Assembly (NCBI GenBank): GCA_037355855.1
Contig: CM074762.1
Span: 3,100,001 to 3,164,000, forward strand
DNA length: 64,000 bases
Direction: 5' to 3'
From: Pseudo-nitzschia pungens
Taxonomy: Eukaryota > Bacillariophyta > Bacillariophyceae > Bacillariales > Bacillariaceae
Each line of letters opens with the position of its first letter. Within the stretch, counting starts at the first letter, position 1. Made by a program: the position numbers and the translations under genes. A model generated the notes under the pieces. That model worked only from the letters and a program-made list of their open reading frames with translations, searched no databases and was not told where the DNA came from. Shown piece after piece: positions 52,184 through 61,490 of the stretch.

Positions 52184-53392
52184 ATGAATCATCCCAACGC
52201 AGAGGACGGAAACGACGTGGATGTCTCTGCTGCCTCAACGGAGAATGATGCTCTGCCCGATGAAACAACAACAACCACCACCACCACCACCACGGACAAC
52301 AACGAGCGGGAAATCATTGCCCTGCTGAAAAAGGACGGCCTTGCCCTCAAAACCCTGCCGGACGACGCGAGAAACACCAAAATGGTTGTCCTCACCGCCG
52401 TGAGACAGAATGGTTTTGCTCTCCAGTTTGCATCCCACGAGATGCAAAACGACGAGGAGGTGGCGATTGCCGCGGTCGCACAGAACGGTCTCGCCCTGCG
52501 GTTGCTGGCGGAAGCCAGCGCCAGAAAATGCCCGAACACAAAGAACAACGAGAGGGTGGTCCTTGCCGCGGCGAGGCAGAATGGATTGGCTCTGCAATAC
52601 GCGACCACGGAAATGAGGAACAACGAGAGGGTGGTTCTGGCAGCGGTGACGAGGGACGGCCATGCTCTCTACTATGCGTCCCCGGACCTCGGCAACAACG
52701 AGAAAATCGTCCTCGCCGCGGTGAGGGAACACGGCCACGTCCTGCACTATGCCTCCAGGAATCTCAGGGCCAACGAGGCGGTCGTCCTCGCCGCGGTCCG
52801 AGCGGACGGCTTTGCCCTGCAGTGTGCCTCGGAGGCGTTGAAAACCAACGAGAACGTGGTCCTGGCCGCGGTGGCACAGAACGGTCTCGTGTTGCAGTGT
52901 GCGTCCCACGAAATGAAGAACCACAAGAAGGTTGTTCTGGCCGCGGTGCGGCAGAATTTTCTGGCCCTCGACCACGCATCCTTCCGACTCAGGAGCGACG
53001 AGGAGGTCGTGGCTGCCGCGCTGAGCAAGGACGGCCACGCCCTGCGATTCGCATCCGAGAAACTCCGGAACAACCCCCGAGTGGTCCTCGCGGCGGTGCA
53101 AAAGAATGGACGCTCCCTGCGGTTCGCATCCCGCGAGATGAGGAACCGGGAGGACGTTGTCGGTGCGGCGGTGCGACAGGATGGTCGGGCCCTGGAACAC
53201 GCGTCAAGCACACTGAAGAACAAACCTAGGATTGCGATTGCTGCGGTGGCACAGAACGGTCTTTCCTTGAAATACCTCACCAACGAACAAAAGAGATATC
53301 CCGGTGTCGTGCAAACAGCGTTGGCACAAAACCCAGAAGCGTGCAGATATTGTTCGCAAGACTTTATCATCGAATCGATGACGCAAGCCTAG
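52184..53392 (+). CDS. DUF4116 repeat protein
   Basis: 402 residues from the ATG at 52184; a Thr run (TTTTTTTTTT) follows at about 30. From residue 45 onward the protein is about fourteen 25-residue units of the form NGLALQYA(S/T)xxMRNNERVVLAAVRQ, one with a short insertion (ASARKCPNTK). This is the DUF4116 pattern, expanded in diatoms, dinoflagellates and some giant viruses. Each unit makes a helix pair, so the whole should be a solenoid binding another protein; no enzyme motif is present. The last unit ends NPEACRYCSQDF. The coding DNA is GC-richer than its flanks. Confidence 0.92.
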   Translation: MNHPNAEDGNDVDVSAASTENDALPDETTTTTTTTTTDNNEREIIALLKKDGLALKTLPDDARNTKMVVLTAVRQNGFALQFASHEMQNDEEVAIAAVAQNGLALRLLAEASARKCPNTKNNERVVLAAARQNGLALQYATTEMRNNERVVLAAVTRDGHALYYASPDLGNNEKIVLAAVREHGHVLHYASRNLRANEAVVLAAVRADGFALQCASEALKTNENVVLAAVAQNGLVLQCASHEMKNHKKVVLAAVRQNFLALDHASFRLRSDEEVVAAALSKDGHALRFASEKLRNNPRVVLAAVQKNGRSLRFASREMRNREDVVGAAVRQDGRALEHASSTLKNKPRIAIAAVAQNGLSLKYLTNEQKRYPGVVQTALAQNPEACRYCSQDFIIESMTQA

Positions 53393-54941
53393 CTAGTAGA
53401 GGAACGACCGATTGTCTTTTTGCGACGCGACGCGATGGGATGCGACGCAAGTCGATTCGATTCGATTCGATTCGATTCGATTCGATTCGATTCGATTCGA
53501 TTCGATGCGATGCGATGCGATGCAATGCGACAGTTTGGGGGGGCAAACATACCATTGTGAAACGAGGAGGACAAATAGTGAGCCCAAGCTCCTCCTAAGG
53601 ATTTGAGTTCACGGGCACCCATCCGCGGAAGCAACCTCCTCGTGTCGTGTCGCGTCGCGTCTCATGGAATCATTTCCACATCACTATTACTCGGTGGTGC
53701 TTTTCATTGCTCCCACGGGGAGTCGATTCATGTCGACGACAACGACGACGACGACGACTACGTGTGCGAGTACGAGTACGAGTACTATGGAACTTCTAGG
53801 ATGAAAGCTCACGCGAGAACAAAAGTCAAGAGCTGTCTCGGAACAAATCAGAACGAGGGTTGATGCTTTCTAGGAGCAGAGGCATCGTGTTCGTTCGACC
53901 TTCGAGTCGGGTCGCCCGGATGGAGTGATTGTGGTATTAAGTCAAACTACTACACTGCAATGCAAGTTTCTTCGGAGGACCTATAATTTACGTCACTACC
54001 ATTTTCTTCACAAGTCGAGTTCGAGCACAAGAAGCAAGCCCTGCTTTTGTGGTTGGATTTGCATGTGCTGGCAGTTGGATGATCATAACCGTGCAGAGAA
54101 CGAAAACAACACAAAAGGTATTTGTGTGAGAGATGTACTAGTGGTGTAGAATATAGGAGGGCATCATTGTTTTGTTCTTCCTCTTCCCAACCCTTGTTCA
54201 AATGCATAACAAAGCCTAGCTATACACTCAGTTCAAAGAAGAAACAATGATCATAATACTACGGTAGGGGCACTGCAGAGTCCACACTTAGTAATTAAGG
54301 TAATGCTTAGGCGTCTATTGGAGGACGATTGGGCGAAAGGCGGAAGTGGTTCCCATTCATCGCTCGGTCAGCTTGGTTTTGGCAGTGGGCAATCACCTGC
54401 TCCGTCTGTCCGACGCACTGCTGAAGACTATGTCACCAAGCACCACACTCTTTTGGGTGAACATTTACGGTAATTTACTGTACGAATGATGACCCCTGTT
54501 TCATACGCACCGTAGTAATTCTACTAAGATGAAGTACGGTAGGCTTTACCTTGCACGAGTAAAACTCGCTCTAAACAACAAGTCGTATCGTACGGTACTA
54601 ACCACGCTCAACCGTGAAAATTTCTTCCCCTTGTTGCACAAGAGTAAGGTTACCTGTACGTGTAAGATTACCGTACTGGTAACTTACCAAGTACCAGTAA
54701 AAAACTCTGTCCCTGACGCCAACCGGCTTGACCTTTCTGCAGTGGGAGTGGGATCATGTTCAAATTTCAGAAAAACGGAACGATTCATAATTTCACTGAA
54801 ATAACAGTAGTAATAGTTGTCAACAACATAACTCGCCTTGAACGAAAAGGCACCGACCAGAACCAACCATTCGAAGTGCCTCTCGACTCGGTTCGATTCG
54901 ATTCGATCCGACTCGACTCGACTCGAAATATCGATTCCCAA
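53393..54941. other. Intergenic
   Basis: An (ATTCG)n array directly follows the DUF4116 stop. 53740-53790 has ACG and GAGTAC repeats. The same GATTC/GACTC pentamers occur at 54880-54925, in the probable 5' UTR of the next gene. No gene or RNA recognised; 54300-54440 is GC-richer but unassigned. Confidence 0.45.
53452..53507. repeat. (TTCGA)n pentanucleotide array
   Basis: About eleven uninterrupted TCGAT/TTCGA pentamers, flanked by GCGAT/GCGAC variants on both sides. Confidence 0.92.
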
Positions 54942-56204
54942 ATGACCACGGAAACAGCGGAATCGTCCCTGGCGGATGGCACAATTCCCAGTGCCAGTGC
55001 CAGTGCCAGTGCCAGTGCCAAACCCACCACCGATGAGAAATCTGTGGATGCCGATGCCGATGCCTCTGTCCCCGCCTCTGCCACCGGTGAAACGACATTT
55101 GGAAGCAGCAGCAGCAGCAGCAAAAACAATAGCGTTAGCAGCGATCCCGAACCCATCGGCAAGGAGGACCTCATCGAACTGATTCGCGCCGTCAAATTCA
55201 AGAATCCAGACTTTTCCCAGCGACAGGTCTACAACGAAATAGTGACCGAAATCCCGGAGAAGTTCCCACAGTACGCCAATTCCCTCTCTCCCGAAACCCT
55301 CTGTCTGAACGACGTCAAAAAAGTCTGGAAAAAGGCCATCCTCCAGCAGCAACAAACGCCGTCCGCATCGAACTCCAAATCGAACAACAACAACAACAAC
55401 AACAACAACCCCAACGCCGATCTGGCGGCACGGCTAAAAGCCATGACCACCAAGCCGCAGCTCTACACGATTGGTTTGGACGGTCCCAATGCTTCCTCCG
55501 ACGATGGAAACCACACCGCCGCGGCGGCACGGGCCTACGTCGCCCGATTCCTGGAAGACGAGCGGGCCGAGAACAGCGCCCGGGAGCGCGAGCTCCTGGA
55601 GGACTACGTCCACGTCTTTCTGGACGTGCCCGCGGACACCTCCGTGGCTACCAAGCCCCACCAGGCCCTCATCAATTTCCAGACCAAACCGGCAGGAACC
55701 GCAACAGTGACAGCGGCTTCCAAATCCGGCGGCGGAAGCAGCAAGAAGAAAAAGGGGGGCAAGAAAAAGGCGGCGGCAGCGGTGGCGGCAGCATCGGATG
55801 CCGCCGCGGCCGCTGCAGCAGCCGCGGCCCCCTTTGAGGATGCCATTGTCGTCAAGATCCAAATGGCGGCTCCCCTGGACGAGAACGACACCGCCAAACA
55901 TCCCATGCTGCTCTACGACAAAACGAGGACCCATAAAACCTTTGTTCACCCGTCCGGTGCCCTGACGGGAGCCACCAACGATACCAACAACAGGAACGAC
56001 GACGACGACGGCGACAATACCCACACCGATGGCTATTCGAGGCTGGCCCATTGGATTCGGAATCAGGGAGTCCAGGGTGCCCTGGGCACCTCGGGTGGCA
56101 CCAAGGCCTACTTTTACGGCAGACTGACCCAAGCAAAGGCCACCAAACGAATACTGAGCATTTACGTCAAGAAATTGGTGCCGCCCGAAGGCCAGGATTT
56201 CTAG
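54942..56204 (+). CDS. Unknown protein with low-complexity linkers
   Basis: 420 residues from the ATG at 54942; the frame is open upstream but that part is pentamer repeat and probably 5' UTR. After (SA)n and (DA)n runs there is a helical block: GKEDLIELIRAVKFKNPDFS, QRQVYNEIVTEIPEKFPQYA, LNDVKKVWKKAI. Asn, Gly/Lys and Ala runs separate it from a second conserved-looking part: LLEDYVHVFLDVPADTSVATKPHQALINFQ, AIVVKIQMAAPLDENDTAKHPMLLYDKTRTHKTF, then LAHWIRNQGVQGALGTSGGTKAYFYGRL and ILSIYVKKLVPPEGQDF. The sequence is clearly a folded protein, but I do not recognise the family. It carries no targeting signal. Confidence 0.82.
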   Translation: MTTETAESSLADGTIPSASASASASAKPTTDEKSVDADADASVPASATGETTFGSSSSSSKNNSVSSDPEPIGKEDLIELIRAVKFKNPDFSQRQVYNEIVTEIPEKFPQYANSLSPETLCLNDVKKVWKKAILQQQQTPSASNSKSNNNNNNNNNPNADLAARLKAMTTKPQLYTIGLDGPNASSDDGNHTAAAARAYVARFLEDERAENSARERELLEDYVHVFLDVPADTSVATKPHQALINFQTKPAGTATVTAASKSGGGSSKKKKGGKKKAAAAVAAASDAAAAAAAAAAPFEDAIVVKIQMAAPLDENDTAKHPMLLYDKTRTHKTFVHPSGALTGATNDTNNRNDDDDGDNTHTDGYSRLAHWIRNQGVQGALGTSGGTKAYFYGRLTQAKATKRILSIYVKKLVPPEGQDF

Positions 56205-57681
56205 CCTTGTCTAGTATGGTGTTGTCTAGTAGCAGTAGCAGCAGCAGCAGCAACCATAAGTATCGGACGCATCAACATCAATATTGAAAAACAATCTTGC
56301 TCTCTGATCAGCAAATATAACAGTAGGACAGGCACGCAGAGGATTCATGCATTATTACTTCGTATTATTATCTTTTTTGGTGCATGTCAACATGCATCCA
56401 GCAACCATATTGCATGTCAACATGCATCCAGCAACCATACTACGCACGCATTTTGGTGGTCCTTTCCGTGGCAGCATCGTGGTTTGAGTTCCATCCTCAT
56501 TCGTAAACACCTAATTCCATCGCATCGCATCGAATCGCATTTACCACTCGTCCGCAACCCAGTCGTGCCCGCGGGGGTTCCCCTGGTTTCCCGTCCCTGA
56601 TTGGCGGATGCTTGCCGCAAAATCGACCGCAATAATAATAATAATAATTGGCGGATGCTTGCCCCGAAATCGACCGCACCAAGAATACTATTACTACTAC
56701 TACGAATGACTACTCATAATACTATGTTGTGACGACGGGATCGCAGAACCCTGAAACGAGAACGTGGCGACGAAACATGCAGTCCCGCCTGGAGTTGTTT
56801 CCAAGCCGGACCATCTAGTATGTTTTCAAAACATCGGGTTTGGGCTTGCTGGCGGAGGCCGGTTGGGAGGTGCAAGCGCAAAGAAGAATAGGCTCGAACG
56901 AAGACGGATCAATCAAAATTCAAAGGAAATCATCACTTGTTGGAGGTGGGCGCATATGAGAAAGAAGCTCCTCGAATGATGGTCGCTAGGAACGAAACAG
57001 CACCAGAGAGCGAGAAGCTCCAGCTCTTGGTGTAGAAGTGGTGGGTTGAAGAGAAGGCACAGCCGAGGACTGATCAATAAACCTTACCACTAGTTGTAAG
57101 GAGGAAAAATCAGCAAGGTTCTGACAACAAGAATCGTTTTGAGGCGTCTCATGATTCCCTTTCCTCTTTTTGGTATGATTCGAAAAGATGCTGATGTTAG
57201 TGAGCTTCGTGAGATGCGGTTTGCGTATTTCGCTTTTACTGAAGGCGTCGTTAAAAGTGAAAGCGTCTAGAAAGAAAAATACTGCAGAAGAAAAAATAAT
57301 AAGAGATTATTGTTACGGTAAGGTTTTTTTAAGGTTTTGAGTTTACTTGTAGTTCTCATAATAATAGTTTTAGAAAATAATAGTTCGAAAGTTCTGTTAT
57401 GTATTACTTCGTATTTATTTGTTTTTCCTGTTTCTATTGTTGACCTCTGCCCTTATTGTCCGTTTCACACGTCTCAAAGGTGGACAAACCCGATAATTCA
57501 GAAAAAGAACCACTATCCGGTAACCTTACTACATATGTTGTACTCCTAGTAACCTCAGGGTTCTGGTCCTTCAGATTGATCCAGATCGAGCTAGCTTGCC
57601 ATTGAAGCAAGGTACATTCGCCATTTCACCCCACTCTTTCGATAGAGGCACACTTTATGACGAGAGTGAGAGGAACGCACG
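56205..57681. other. Intergenic with small tandem duplications
   Basis: 30-bp direct duplication at 56381-56440 (TGCATGTCAACATGCATCCA...), 30-bp duplication at 56601-56630/56648-56677 separated by (AAT)n, and a CAG run at 56229-56250. No gene. Confidence 0.5.
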
Positions 57682-59426
57682 ATGAACGAGGAAACCAAAA
57701 CTGCCGATGATTCTTCCGACAGTTTTGCAAATCCATTCCGGTCACCATCGGGGGAGAAGTCCTCGTCTCAGAGAGTAAGTGTTGAAGAACAGAGCCTATG
57801 CACGACTTTGCGGAAAGACAGGGCCAAATTTCGAATAGGTATGAATGGCCACCATAGAAATCGCCAAAACAAAAAAAGGCACTGGAAATGCTGCTATTGC
57901 CCGCAATAGTGTTAGCAGTACCAGCTCGCGTCGAAGACGAAGATCCAGGTCCAGTCAATTAGTATCCCAACGTCTCTTGATGCCTTTGTACCGGTGAACA
58001 ACGGAGAAGAGGAAAAAGAAAGTGCCGATCACAAACAACAACAACAACAACAACGGTAGCAACGGTAGCAACGGTAGCAACAATGACGAGGTCAACACTA
58101 CCAACATGAGCACCCGTGGTAACCTCGCGCCATCGCGTCTCGTGCATCGCAAGCGGACCTCGCGGTTTTCGTTTGGCAACAACAGAGGCACACAGCCACA
58201 TTCATCGCCACTGGGAAATGGAAACAGTGGTCACACGACAGTTTCTTCAGGTATACACCGAGATCACCTTACCATTCCGAGAGGGACATGCTTTCTCCCG
58301 ATGCGAGTGCCAACGCGCATTGCAGCACTCGGGTAGGGCATTGCTTCATCGCACCTTGCAAACCGTGTGCGAACCCCTCGGTTTTCTGTGGGGAGCAGAG
58401 GATCACAACAGCGGCTGCAAAAGCTGGCTATCGTCGCCTCTTCGTGATGGCAACAGCGGGCATTCGACGGTTTCGTCGTACACCGAAATCACGTACCATT
58501 CCGACGGTGACATCGTTTCTTCCGAAGCCGACGAAGTTTCGATCAGTGACTGCTCGTCTTCCTTTTGTCTTCCGGACAGCGAGACTTTCGACCGAACAAT
58601 TGCTACCAACACGGATGTCCCGGACCGTAGCAAGACGCAAACGGATGCTCGTGCCGATGGCGGTCGCAAGGGCAGATGTTCCGAAGAGGAGGACAGCAGC
58701 GTTCAGATCAACGAGGGGAACAGTGTCGGTCGTCGACCATTGACCAACACCAGTCAGCGAACCATGCACTCCTTCTTTTCCTTGAACGAACTGGGCTCCA
58801 CGGGAACTATTTCCAGTGTTTCCTTGACTGAGGGCGACGACTCTTACCAAGAAGACGATAGTGTCGACGACGACAGTGACACCAGGGACAGCAACACGGA
58901 CGGCGAGGAAGAGAAGAAATATTTTCACGAGAACGAAAACCAACGACGAATGGAAATTGCGTTTGCGTCTCTCGTTGCCAACGACCAACAGCAACAGCAA
59001 TCGCCGCTACAAAACCGACGATCTAGAGGACGTTCTTGTGCTAGCAGCCAGGGTGGTCTTCAAGATGGCATGAACGAGCATGGCGAAGAAGGATGCAAAA
59101 TTGTCGCAAACAGCGAAACCGACACAGAGGAGTTAGCTGTAGATGAAGCGCAACCGGAAGTTGGAGAGGAGTCGGACCATGACGTTGAACAGGAAGAGGA
59201 ATATCAACCTGACATAGTATTGAAAAGTGAAGAACGTGAAGAAGGAAACGAAGAAGACTACTTCGAGGAATACATCATTGAGTCCTTGGACGATGTATCA
59301 GTTCTAGTAGAAAAAACTTTAGAACAGGATGAAGACGGGGGAGCACTCTTGACCTTTAATAGTGAGGAGGAGTGGGAGTTGGAAGTCGAAGCAGAAGTTG
59401 GTGAGAGCGACAACGAGGAGGAATAG
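57682..59426 (+). CDS. Acidic low-complexity protein, three-exon model
   Basis: Proposed exons: 57682-57774 (MNEETKTADDSSDSFANPFR..., donor AGA|GTAAGTGTT), about 58007-58250 (Asn/Gly-rich, then RLVHRKRTSRFSF and NGNSGHTTVSS), and 58399-59426. The second intron (58251-58398, GTATAC...GGGAGCAG) shifts frame as needed. The third exon carries DGNSGHSTVSSYTEITYHSD, repeating the end of exon 2, then Ser/Asp-rich text, ENQRRMEIAFASLVANDQQQ, and a long acidic tail (EEEYQPDIVLKSEEREEGNE, YIIESLDDVSVLVEKTLEQD). I see no enzyme or binding domain; the C-terminal YFEEYIIESLDDVSVLVEKTL could be a short recognition helix. Exon 3 is well supported; the acceptor of exon 2 is a guess among 58006, 58009 and 58018. 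Confidence 0.62.
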
Positions 59427-60869
59427 GGAAAACTAGAATAGAAAATTATTCCAGACTCGTTTGAAGGAACAGAGGGTTGAATTGGAATCGGGAGAAACAG
59501 CTTAAGTCATCCTGGCACGGGCGGCGTAATTCGAAATGTTTCATTCCGTTGCTGGAATGATTTGTAGAACCGGAAAGATAAGTTTAAAATCTTCCTGTTA
59601 GGACGAATGGGTTCGGTTGTTTATTTTACCCAAGAGTAAAGCTCCAGGATCCACTCTGAAAACTGACGCTAAAAAATACTAGCATGGTGCTCTCCAAACT
59701 AGCAGAAAAATAGTTACTGACGATATTTCAACGCTGTTACCACCTACACTATGGAGTAACCAACTAGACCAACCCGTAGTGCCGTATCGTGCAGCTTCCG
59801 TTTCAACAGACATTGTCACTGATCGAGTGCCCCAAAGTGACACGTTGATCACGAAATTCGACATTATACCAAAATGAAAATGCATGCGTCCAATTTGGTT
59901 TGTTGTGAAATAATATATTAAATGCCCTAATTTGCAGTTTGGTATCACTTTCAGGGCTGGGTTTCGCCATATTTGTATCATCAAAAGGCATCACCTGAAC
60001 GAGCTGGAAAGTTCCATTGGAATCACTGCCAGGCCTCGGTTTCGCCACATTCGTATCTAAAATGTATCACTAGAAATAGTTAGAAGGTTCTTCAATGTGA
60101 TAACATTGTGCTTTCAATCGATCTGACGCAATGTTTTACGAATAGGGTTCACCCTGCCGATGATACAGCTGTGTCAATCACCTTGCCGTTTGCGAAAGGT
60201 GTATTCATTATTTTGGCAGAACATTTCTCATCTTTCGCAGTTTGCACAAAATGCAATGATAATGTTTACGGTGAAGGTGGTGACCTACCGGTAATTACCA
60301 GTAGGCCCCGGCGATTTTTGAGTAAGGTTATTGCATGAGGGGTGATAAAAAAATGATTTCAAAATGCCATTACCATTAAATAAATGATTCGTAAAAGTGG
60401 TATGCAAACTCATGCTAACGTTTCTTCAACCTCGAATGACAATTAAAAAAGTTTCACATTATTGATTATTTTTAATATCTGGCAATACTACCAAACCCAT
60501 TAAAGTACGTGTGTAGCACATGGAATATTGCGTACAGGTATTGCGTTCACTTTTTCTTCTTTCCACAATTTGTTCATTCTCTACTCTACCATCTTTTCAT
60601 TAAGCCTCGCGACCTTCTTTCATTGCATTATTTTTCCTCTTAGTCACGATACAGAAAACCGTTTCAAAGTGTTCTTGAGACTGACTTCATTGATCGCAAT
60701 CTATTGGAGGAGGAGATTTTTTTCAAATCAAAACATGATACATTCAAGTCTATGAAACAAACAAATTCAGATTGCCAGACTTTCCTTACGCTTGTATACG
60801 AACATTTCCAAAATCGTTTGATCTGCTAAAAAACTATTATCATGAAATTCTATTCTACCTATTTAGTTG
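59427..60869. other. Intergenic
   Basis: A short imperfect repeat occurs twice (around 59945-59990 and 60025-60068, both with GGTTTCGCCA and TATC). Minus-strand frames there (59803-60048, 59679-59984) read MAKPxPxSD twice but resemble nothing known. Confidence 0.4.
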
Positions 60870-61490
60870 TTATCTATGGTGATATAAGACCCTTAGCTGA
60901 CTGAGCACACATCTTTTTACGTTGATGTTAGGAACTGGACTGGACGGCATCCAATAGTTGAAATCGTCTTTCTTCAAGAATAGTTCAGAGGGTTCTGGCG
61001 GCGAGATAGTGTAGAAATCTTTCTCGAGCTTTCTTTCGCTGGTTTTGAACCGGATCAGTTCATCTGCGATGTCGCAAATACTGTCACAGCTCTTTTGTTG
61101 AAAATCGTGAACCGATTTCCGATCGAGCAGGTCCGGTCGACCACGCACGAGAAACGGGTGCTTGCACTCTCCACGTCTTGGGCCGGTGAATGTTCTTTGG
61201 AATCCATAGAGCTGAAGCTGTCGTAAAAACGATTTGTATCGTTTCTGGTTGAATCCGTTTTGTTGTAGTACTTCCAAAATTGCTCTCTCCCCCGCCATTC
61301 TCTGTTGGTTGTCGTCTCCAGGTTGGAGACAGTTCGAGTCTGCATGTATCTTGAATGAGTTACCATCGGGCATCCACGAAATTACATGGTCGTAGCTGAA
61401 CAGTTCGGCATTTTCGAGCATAGAATAAAGCCGTTGTGGAAAGAGTGGCGTCCGTTTCTTTAATGGGATTGCTATACGTTTGTTCTGCAT
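60870..61490 (-). CDS. Heat-shock-factor-type DNA-binding protein
   Basis: 206 residues. Residues about 14-112 are an HSF DNA-binding domain: TPLFPQRLYSMLENAELFSY, DHVISWMPDGNSFKIH, and the recognition helix region FNQKRYKSFLRQLQLYGFQR followed by HPFLVRGRPDLLDRK. The wing contains a longer insert than usual (CLQPGDDNQQRMAGERA). After it, a short coiled stretch (SICDIADELIRFKTSERKLEK) replaces the heptad trimerisation region, and the rest is brief, so it may bind as a monomer or dimer. HSFs are strongly expanded in diatoms and only some respond to heat. It acts in the nucleus, and its targets cannot be read here. Confidence 0.92.
   Translation of the reverse strand: MQNKRIAIPLKKRTPLFPQRLYSMLENAELFSYDHVISWMPDGNSFKIHADSNCLQPGDDNQQRMAGERAILEVLQQNGFNQKRYKSFLRQLQLYGFQRTFTGPRRGECKHPFLVRGRPDLLDRKSVHDFQQKSCDSICDIADELIRFKTSERKLEKDFYTISPPEPSELFLKKDDFNYWMPSSPVPNINVKRCVLSQLRVLYHHR

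Noticed and set aside
52235..53200. 321-codon minus-strand frame
   Set aside because: Antisense of DUF4116 units, which repeat every 25 codons.
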